DNA of 39,840 nt, from assembly GCA_002835675.1 (NCBI GenBank), contig PIZR01000005.1, positions 340,600-380,439 of the forward strand, written 5' to 3'. A program made the translations under genes and the position numbers. Source of the stretch: Bacillus sp. BA3 (GTDB taxonomy: Bacteria > Bacillota > Bacilli > Bacillales > DSM-1321). The notes beneath the pieces were generated by a model that made no database searches, was not told where the DNA came from, and saw only the letters and a program-made list of their open reading frames with translations. The stretch's first letter is position 1. Every line of letters begins with the position of its first letter. This document shows positions 34,252-39,840 of this stretch, one piece after another.

Positions 34252-34977
34252 TCAATAGTTACGCTCGATGACAAAGTGCGCGCGATCGCCTCTAAAGAGA
34301 GTTTTAGAGAATTCAATGACCGATCCGTCATTCTCATATGTGTAAGTTTCCAATGAAAAACAAGGTGAGCCGTTCGGTACGTCCAATTTGTCAGAAATGG
34401 AATCGTCGGCAAGTGAAAACTCCAAGTGTTCGACCGTTTTTTTTACTTTTAAATTGAATTGTGTCTCAAGTACTTTAAAGAGTGATTTTTCGCAGGCTTC
34501 GATATTAAGCCCGGGTGTTTTATACCAAGGGAGATAGGCAATTTCATATTGAAGGGGGATATCGTTTACGTAACGTATCCGTTCCAGTTTATTTACGGGG
34601 TCTCCAATATTTTGTTTAAAAAGCTTGGCAAGGGTAGCGTTTGCTTCGATCACCTTTAAGCTAATGACCTTTGTAGAAGGGTTTTTTCCTTGCATCGTGA
34701 CTTGCTCAGAGAACTTTTCAACCGTGCTTGAAAGAAATTGCTTCACTTTATTTTCCGAAACGAAAGTACCTTTGCCCTGAACACGGTAGATGTAGCCTTC
34801 GACGTTCAATTGCTGTAAGGCCGTGCGAACTGTTGTCCTGCTTACTCCGTATATTTTACAAAATTCTGCCTCAGTCGGTAATTTTGTATTTGTTTGATAT
34901 TCGCCATTTTTTATGAGATCGATAATTGATTCCTTAACTATGGAATGCAATGCCGCTTCTTTATTCATGGTCTCCAC
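34252..34977 (-). CDS. GntR-family (HutC/UTRA) transcriptional regulator of the PTS operon
   Basis: 241 aa from the GTG at 34977, 7 nt after AGGAGG; longer in-frame starts lack a site. The N-terminal winged helix (LPTEAEFCKIYGVSRTTVRTALQQL at ~34-58, GKGTFVSE) is joined to a UTRA ligand domain (~85-238; KLERIRYVNDIPLQYEIAYLP). Such regulators sense a phosphorylated sugar and repress the adjacent uptake operon. It is divergent from licBCAH-chbG, with two dyads in between, one covering the operon -10. It plays the part of LicR or ChbR in other species but belongs to a different family. Confidence 0.9.
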   Translation of the reverse strand: METMNKEAALHSIVKESIIDLIKNGEYQTNTKLPTEAEFCKIYGVSRTTVRTALQQLNVEGYIYRVQGKGTFVSENKVKQFLSSTVEKFSEQVTMQGKNPSTKVISLKVIEANATLAKLFKQNIGDPVNKLERIRYVNDIPLQYEIAYLPWYKTPGLNIEACEKSLFKVLETQFNLKVKKTVEHLEFSLADDSISDKLDVPNGSPCFSLETYTYENDGSVIEFSKTLFRGDRAHFVIERNY

Positions 34978-35057
34978 AGTGATTCCTCCTATGCTCATTC
35001 CCAATATATACATATAGATTATCTCGGATAAGTTCAATAATCAACTTTAATTCACAA

Positions 35058-35073
35058 ATTTGTAGTAACAAAT
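35058..35073. promoter_or_regulatory. Operator-like dyad 1
   Basis: ATTTGTAGTAACAAAT: perfect ATTTGT/ACAAAT arms around AGTA. It lies upstream of the operon -35 and may serve the regulator's own promoter. Confidence 0.6.
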
Positions 35074-35084
35074 TAAAAATTGTG

Positions 35085-35113
35085 TTGATATTTTTTTGAT
35101 TTGTAACTACAAT
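35085..35113 (+). promoter_or_regulatory. Predicted promoter of the licBCAH-chbG operon
   Basis: TTGATA (35085-35090), 17-bp spacer, TACAAT (35108-35113). The -10 is embedded in operator-like dyad 2. Confidence 0.75.
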
Positions 35114-35114
35114 G
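35099..35114. promoter_or_regulatory. Operator-like dyad 2 over the operon -10
   Basis: ATTTGTAACTACAATG, with TTGTA/TACAA arms around AC, same core as dyad 1 (TTGTAnTnACAA-like). Binding here would block RNA polymerase. Confidence 0.6.
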
Positions 35115-35245
35115 TATGTATGGAGGCAATAATACCCATTTCATATTCAAGGGAAGTGATAAAAGTAACATCGATTATAAAAAATGCGGTTTAGACTTAC
35201 TTGAAAATACTGAATAATCAATCATTAAAAAGGGGGGTAATTTCA

Positions 35246-35554
35246 ATGAATATCTTATTATGTTGTTCTGCAGGGATGTCTACTAGTTTATTAGTTACCA
35301 AGATGGAGGAAAGTGCTAAAAAACAAGGGGTAGAGTGTCATATATGGGCAGTTGGTTCTACAGAAGTTAACAATGAAATAGATAAGGCCGATGTTATTTT
35401 ATTAGGGCCGCAGGTTAGATATCTTCTTTCCAAGCTACAGGAAGCGGGGAAAGAAAAGGGAATTCCAGTCGCAACCATCAATCCGATGTTCTATGGACTA
35501 TGTAATGGTGAAGAAGTGCTAAAACAAGCCACTACTTTAATAAAAGGAGAATAA
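35246..35554 (+). CDS. licB: PTS lactose/cellobiose-family IIB component
   Basis: 102 aa from the ATG at 35246, behind AGGGGGG (35231-35237); the frame is open upstream to 35201, but that lacks a site. The phospho-accepting Cys7 sits in the P-loop [13 protein letters not shown] receives phosphate from IIA and passes it to the sugar during transport. The gene order IIB-IIC-IIA-GH4 is exactly that of B. subtilis licBCAH. The exact sugar (cellobiose, lichenan oligomers or chitobiose) is not fixed by this subunit. Confidence 0.93.
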   Translation: MNILLCCSAGMSTSLLVTKMEESAKKQGVECHIWAVGSTEVNNEIDKADVILLGPQVRYLLSKLQEAGKEKGIPVATINPMFYGLCNGEEVLKQATTLIKGE

Positions 35555-35558
35555 GGAT

Positions 35559-36908
35559 ATGATGACTTTTATTGATAAGTATATTATGCCTGGGGCGGTA
35601 AAGGTAGGAAATAACCGGCATTTGCTTGCAATTCGTGACGCATTGATTGGAATGATAGCGATTACAATGATCGGGTCATTCGCCGTCCTGTTTAATAATC
35701 TAGGGCAAGTCATCAAGCCTTACGGAAGAATGATGGAGGCCATCTTCGGTCCTGCATGGAATACGCTCGGCGGTGATATTTGGTTTGGAACCTTTGCATT
35801 CATGACGGTATTCGCTGTATTCGGCATTTCTTATAAATTGGCACGATCATACGGTGACGATGGTTTTGAAGCGATGCTGGTATCCGCAGCCTGTTTCTTC
35901 TTACTATTGCCTCAAATCGGAAATGTCACTTTAACCATCGATGATAAGGATGTTACTGGCGGGGCCTGGGGTTTTGTAAGCGTAAACTATTTTAATGCTA
36001 CAGCCCTCTTTACAGGAATTGTCGTTGCCTTGATAGCCACTGAAATATTTGTGAGACTTTCCCGAGTGAAGTATTTAGTCATCAAGCTTCCTGATGGAGT
36101 ACCTCCTGCGGTTGCCCGTTCATTTGCAAAGTTAGTGCCGGGTATGGCAACGATCTTTATCGCTGGTATATTCGGACTGCTGTTCCGTAAAGCTACGGAT
36201 GGGCAGGTATTGAATGACTGGTTGAGTAAAGTGATCGTATCTCCATTACAAAGTGCAGTAGATTCATTGCCATTCGCTATTTTACTAGTATTTCTTGTTC
36301 ATTTATTATGGATGATCGGTTTGCATGGACCCAATATCCTTGGTGGGATAACGACACCGCTTTTTGAAAGTTCAGGAGTGAAAAATATCGATTTATATGC
36401 AAAAGGCGTCAAAGACATGGACCAATACGGGGTATTGGCGGGTTCTTTCCTGGATGCATTTGTTTATTTAGGCGGATCTGGTGCAACATTGGGCCTAATC
36501 ATTGCAATGATCATTGCCGGCCGGAAGCGGTATAAACAGATGATTGCACTCGGAGGGGCACCAGGAGTGTTCCAGATTAACGAACCCATTCTTTTCGGAT
36601 TGCCTATCGTTCTGAATCCAATGTGGTTCATCCCATTTGTTCTCGGCCCGGTAATTACAACGGTGATTTCTTATATCGCGGTAAGCAGCGGAATGGTTTT
36701 CCCGATCGTCGCTAAGATTCCATGGGTTACCCCGCCGATTGTGGGTGGATTCCTGGCCACAGGCGGACATGTATCTGGAGCGGTTTTGGCTGCAATCAAT
36801 CTAGTCATTTCAACAGCTATTTATTTACCATTCGTTTATGCTCAAGTGAAGATAGACACCAAAAATGAAACAAAGCTTACAAAAGATTCAGAAACGCTAA
36901 GCCTTTAA
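35559..36908 (+). CDS. licC: PTS lactose/cellobiose-family IIC permease
   Basis: 449 aa. ATG at 35559 (or 35562), with AAGGAGA overlapping the end of the IIB gene. EIIC fold with about ten hydrophobic segments. The conserved regions VHLLWMIGLHGPNILGG and PGVFQINEPILFGLPIVLNP mark the sugar-binding and glutamate loop (NEP) of this class. It carries the sugar through the membrane while IIB phosphorylates it. Confidence 0.95.
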   Translation: MMTFIDKYIMPGAVKVGNNRHLLAIRDALIGMIAITMIGSFAVLFNNLGQVIKPYGRMMEAIFGPAWNTLGGDIWFGTFAFMTVFAVFGISYKLARSYGDDGFEAMLVSAACFFLLLPQIGNVTLTIDDKDVTGGAWGFVSVNYFNATALFTGIVVALIATEIFVRLSRVKYLVIKLPDGVPPAVARSFAKLVPGMATIFIAGIFGLLFRKATDGQVLNDWLSKVIVSPLQSAVDSLPFAILLVFLVHLLWMIGLHGPNILGGITTPLFESSGVKNIDLYAKGVKDMDQYGVLAGSFLDAFVYLGGSGATLGLIIAMIIAGRKRYKQMIALGGAPGVFQINEPILFGLPIVLNPMWFIPFVLGPVITTVISYIAVSSGMVFPIVAKIPWVTPPIVGGFLATGGHVSGAVLAAINLVISTAIYLPFVYAQVKIDTKNETKLTKDSETLSL

Positions 36909-36925
36909 GAAAGTAGTGATGAAAA

Positions 36926-37273
36926 ATGGAAAAAGAAGAATTATACCAGCTATCCTTTCAATTGATTTTATATAGTGGGAATGCGAGAAGCTTTGCAATG
37001 GAAGCGTTGCAGGAAGCAAAGAAAATGGATTTTGATTCTGCACGATTGAAAATCGCCGAGGCGGAAACGGAATTACTGCAGGCCCATAAATACCAAACTC
37101 AATTAATTCATGCCGAGGCGGGCGGGGACCATTTTGATCTTCCCATCATCCTAGTGCATGCACAAGATCATTTAATGACGGCGATGACAGTAAAGGATCT
37201 TGCACTGGAAATGATCGATCTACGCGAAGAATTCTTACATGCAAATGTTGTGAAGGAGAGGGCTGCCGAATGA
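36926..37273 (+). CDS. licA: PTS lactose/cellobiose-family IIA component
   Basis: 115 aa. All-helical trimeric IIA. The active His78 is in LVHAQDHLMTAM, with His82 nearby, as in lactose IIA. Its TGA overlaps the next ATG (ATGA), so translation is coupled. Confidence 0.94.
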   Translation: MEKEELYQLSFQLILYSGNARSFAMEALQEAKKMDFDSARLKIAEAETELLQAHKYQTQLIHAEAGGDHFDLPIILVHAQDHLMTAMTVKDLALEMIDLREEFLHANVVKERAAE

Positions 37274-38613
37274 GCAAGGGGCTGAAAATTGTCACGATTG
37301 GTGGAGGATCGAGCTATACGCCAGAACTGATCGAAGGATTCATTAAATATCATGAAGAACTTCCCGTGAGTGAAATTTGGCTCGTTGACATCGAAGCGGG
37401 AAAGGAAAAACTTGAAATTGTCGGGAATCTGGCAAGAAGGATGATTGAAAAGGCTGGTGTGAATATTGATGTCCACCTCACGCTAGATAGAAAGAAAGCG
37501 CTTAAAGGCGCAGATTATGTAACAACCCAGCTGCGGGTTGGCCAGCTCGCAGCAAGGGCACTTGATGAAAAGATTCCATTGAAACACGGAGTGATCGGAC
37601 AGGAGACGAATGGGCCTGGTGGGCTTTTCAAGGCTTTTAGAACGATTCCCGTCATTCTGGATATTGCTCATGAAATGGAGGAATTATGTCCGGAAGCATG
37701 GCTGATTAACTTCACGAATCCTGCTGGAATGGTAACCGAAGCAGTTCTGCGTCACAGTAATATTTCCAAAATCATCGGACTTTGCAATGTGCCGATTGGT
37801 ATGGAACGAGGTGTTGCGGATTTAATGGATGTAGAGCCATCAAGAGTCCGGATCGACTTTGCCGGCTTGAACCATATGGTCTACGGATTGGATGTATTCG
37901 TTGATGGGGAGAGTGTCAAAGATCAAATCATCAATTTGATTACTGATCCAGCTAAAGCTGTCACGATGAAGAATATCCATGCAATGGGCTGGGAGCCGGA
38001 ATTCCTTAGAGCGTTAAATCTGTTTCCGTGTCCATACCACAACTACTATTACAAAACGGGGGATGTGCTGGCCCAAGAATTGAAGGATGCAGAAAAAGGG
38101 GAAACACGTGCAGAGGTCGTTCAAAGACTTGAAGCAGGTTTATTCGAGCTATACAAAGACCAGGATCTGGCTATCAAGCCGCCGCAGCTTGAAGAGCGCG
38201 GAGGTGCGTACTACAGCGATGCGGCTGTACGGTTGATTTGCTCGATGCATACGGATAAGCGAGATATTCAAGCGGTAAATACGGTCAACCATGGTGCGAT
38301 AGAAGGCATCCCTTACGGCTCGGCGATTGAAACCAGTTGCGTGATAACTAAGGATGGACCTAAGCCAATCAACGTAGGAGAGCTTCCTGTCGCTGTCCGC
38401 GGATTAATTCAGCAAATCAAATCCTTTGAAAGGGTAGCCATCGAAGCTGCAATTTCGGGGGACTATGATACTGCGTTGCTTGCCATGACGATCAATCCAC
38501 TCGTTCCAAGTGACCGGGTTGCAAAACTTATCTTAGACGAAATGCTGGAGGCACATAAAGATTATCTGCCGCAGTTTTTTGAAAAAAAGGAGTTGCAGGA
38601 TAATTTATCATGA
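37270..38613 (+). CDS. licH: Family GH4 6-phospho-beta-glucosidase (LicH/ChbF type)
   Basis: 447 aa. N-terminal NAD-binding Rossmann fold (KIVTIGGGSSYTPELIEGF), GQETNGPGGLFKAFRT, NFTNPAGMVTEA, the Mn-ligand Cys in GLCNVPIGM, His in FAGLNHMVYG, and YYSDAA. GH4 enzymes cleave 6-phospho-disaccharides by an NAD/Mn redox-elimination mechanism in the cytoplasm. It overlaps both neighbours by 4 nt. Very like LicH in order and sequence pattern; ChbF acts on diacetylchitobiose phosphate after ChbG has deacetylated it. Confidence 0.95.
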   Translation: MSKGLKIVTIGGGSSYTPELIEGFIKYHEELPVSEIWLVDIEAGKEKLEIVGNLARRMIEKAGVNIDVHLTLDRKKALKGADYVTTQLRVGQLAARALDEKIPLKHGVIGQETNGPGGLFKAFRTIPVILDIAHEMEELCPEAWLINFTNPAGMVTEAVLRHSNISKIIGLCNVPIGMERGVADLMDVEPSRVRIDFAGLNHMVYGLDVFVDGESVKDQIINLITDPAKAVTMKNIHAMGWEPEFLRALNLFPCPYHNYYYKTGDVLAQELKDAEKGETRAEVVQRLEAGLFELYKDQDLAIKPPQLEERGGAYYSDAAVRLICSMHTDKRDIQAVNTVNHGAIEGIPYGSAIETSCVITKDGPKPINVGELPVAVRGLIQQIKSFERVAIEAAISGDYDTALLAMTINPLVPSDRVAKLILDEMLEAHKDYLPQFFEKKELQDNLS

Positions 38614-39341
38614 TTGAAGTCCTTGTAAATGCAGATGATTTCGGGTTAACTAAAGCGGTGAATTATGGGATTTTGGATAGCCACAAATATGGAATTGTCA
38701 ATTCGGCAACGATCATGATGAATGCGCAAGCAACGGAGCATGCGATCGAAATCGCAAAGAAGACACCATCGTTGAAGGTAGGTATACACTTAGTGCTGAC
38801 ATGGGGGAAACCTTTGTTGAGTGATGTTCCGAGTTTGGTTGATGAAGCTGGTTTCTTTAAGAAGCAAGGGTTGGTATATGGGGATCCTGCCGGTATTTCC
38901 TTGAGCGAATTGGAGAGGGAGTGGTCAGCACAAATCGAAAGATTCTTGGAATTTGGTCTATTCCCGACTCATTTTGACAGCCATCATCATGTACATGGGA
39001 TCACAGCATTTCTACCGGTTATTAAAAAGCTGTCAGATAAATATGGATTGCCAGTGCGTAATGCCGGAAGGCACCTTGCTGGGATTCAAACCGTTACAGA
39101 TGTATTCCTGGATGATTTTTATGGAGAAATGGTGGTTGAAGATTACTTTCAAAACTTGAAGGGGAGGGTAATGGATGGGGCGAGCGTGGAGATAATGACA
39201 CACCCTGCTTATATGGATGAAGAATTAATGGAAGTCTCCTCATATAATGATAAACGTTTAAAAGAAACACGGATCCTGACAAATGCAAAATTACCTGAGG
39301 GATTTTTCCTTAGATTCAGCATCAACCAGGTTAACATTTGA
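38610..39341 (+). CDS. chbG: ChbG/YdjC-family carbohydrate deacetylase
   Basis: 243 aa. The metal site is visible: NADDFGLTKAVNYGI (Asp-Asp) and FDSHHHVHG (His cluster), plus TIMMNAQA and VGIHLVLTWG. ChbG removes one acetyl group from phosphorylated diacetylchitobiose so that the GH4 enzyme and regulator can act. Its presence shifts the likely substrate of this lic-like operon towards chitin oligosaccharides. The start overlaps licH as ATGA. Confidence 0.93.
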   Translation: MIEVLVNADDFGLTKAVNYGILDSHKYGIVNSATIMMNAQATEHAIEIAKKTPSLKVGIHLVLTWGKPLLSDVPSLVDEAGFFKKQGLVYGDPAGISLSELEREWSAQIERFLEFGLFPTHFDSHHHVHGITAFLPVIKKLSDKYGLPVRNAGRHLAGIQTVTDVFLDDFYGEMVVEDYFQNLKGRVMDGASVEIMTHPAYMDEELMEVSSYNDKRLKETRILTNAKLPEGFFLRFSINQVNI

Positions 39342-39374
39342 TTTTGATAAATACAGCCCTTTAATTGCAAAAGA

Positions 39375-39408
39375 GGACCATTCATCCAAATGATGAATGG
39401 TCCTTTTA
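39375..39408. terminator. Terminator between chbG and ndh, probably bidirectional
   Basis: GGACCATTCATC (39375-39386) and GATGAATGGTCC (39392-39403), loop CAAAT, TTTTAAA on the plus side and TCTTTT on the minus side, between converging genes. Confidence 0.87.
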
Positions 39409-39435
39409 AATTCAATGAGTGCTTTATCTTAAAAA

Positions 39436-39840
39436 TTAATAAGCCAAGCTGAATAGGGCTTTGATGTGCGATAGATAGCGAACATTACTTGCTTCTTTCA
39501 TCAATGTAGCCGGAAGGCCTTTAAGGGACGTGTTATTGGCTCCAACCGTTGCCACCGCATCCTTACGGCCAAGGCTCGCAAGCGTACCTGAGTTGACAGG
39601 AGAAAATGCTTCAAGTTTCTTGCCTTCAAAGGCTGCAAATAGGTTGTAACCAACAAGCTCACCCATTTGCCAAGCATTTTGAGCAGTAGGAGCGTATGGA
39701 CGGCCGCCTTCTGGAGGGAAAGCAACGGCACTGTCCCCGACAACGAATACGTCTTTATGGGATTTGGATTGCAAATACTCATTAACGGTTGCTTTGCCGC
39801 GATCCACTTCAAGGCCTGATTCGCCTACGATAGGAAGAGC
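39436..39840 (-). CDS. ndh: Type II NADH dehydrogenase, C-terminal part (cut by window edge)
   Basis: About 134 residues of the C-terminus are present, and the frame runs open off the right edge (39840). The second FAD-binding motif is clear: DVFVVGDSAVAFPPEGG, then PYAPTAQNAWQMGELVGYN. The end (SHIKALFSLAY) is the amphipathic membrane-associating region of NDH-2. It resembles Bacillus YjlD/YumB, which pass electrons from NADH to menaquinone without pumping protons. The start lies outside the window. Confidence 0.88.
   Translation of the reverse strand, partial: ALPIVGESGLEVDRGKATVNEYLQSKSHKDVFVVGDSAVAFPPEGGRPYAPTAQNAWQMGELVGYNLFAAFEGKKLEAFSPVNSGTLASLGRKDAVATVGANNTSLKGLPATLMKEASNVRYLSHIKALFSLAY

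Overview
The window reads as a Bacillaceae chromosome. It carries the conserved Bacillus block ymfK - rodZ-like ymfM - pgsA - cinA - recA - rny - ymdB - spoVS ... tdh - miaB - ricA(ymcA) - cotE - mutS - mutL, together with spore genes (spoVS, cotE), TTG/GTG starts behind strong AGGAGG-type ribosome binding sites, and a Bacillus-type LexA box at recA. My guess is the Peribacillus (Bacillus simplex) group. That is inference from general likeness, not from a database search.

Layout. 1-8510: envelope, recombination and RNA-decay genes (ACT/P-loop YmfK, RodZ-like protein, PgsA, CinA, RecA, RNase Y, YmdB, SpoVS), with intrinsic terminators after cinA, recA, rny, ymdB and spoVS. 8644-12779: an interval that B. 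subtilis does not have between spoVS and tdh. It holds a membrane-dipeptidase-family protein, a two-subunit 2-oxoacid:ferredoxin oxidoreductase preceded by a coupled 13-codon reading frame, and a reverse-strand low-complexity Arg-Asp repeat protein. 13010-21980: tdh (without kbl), miaB, ricA, cotE, mutS, mutL. 21980-26346: a rearranged accessory region directly behind mutL. Three diverged copies of the mutL 3' end plus terminator, and two copies of a second repeat ('X'), bracket a SUKH (SMI1/KNR4) gene and a 715-residue YadA-head-like repeat protein with a C-terminal peptidase-G2-type self-cleaving chaperone domain. 26347-34219: accessory metabolism and hypotheticals: a cupin with a Tyr/Pro tail, an OPT peptide transporter overlapping a PqqD-like gene, an SDR, a methyltransferase, a membrane protein, an alpha/beta hydrolase and a small unknown ORF. 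34252-39341: a divergent GntR/UTRA regulator and a PTS operon IIB-IIC-IIA-GH4-ChbG, likely for chitobiose or cellobiose, with two operator-like dyads in the shared intergenic region. 39436-39840: the 3' end of a type II NADH dehydrogenase gene, cut by the window edge.

The most unusual part is 21969-26280. The mutL tail recurs twice downstream, each recurrence directly preceded by an X repeat whose 109-bp core is 105/109 identical between copies. This suggests step-wise insertion or tandem duplication of gene cassettes at the 3' end of mutL. Within copy X2 the core forms a 42-codon reading frame with a well-placed ribosome binding site.

All calls come from reading the sequence and its translations. 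No similarity search or structure prediction was run.
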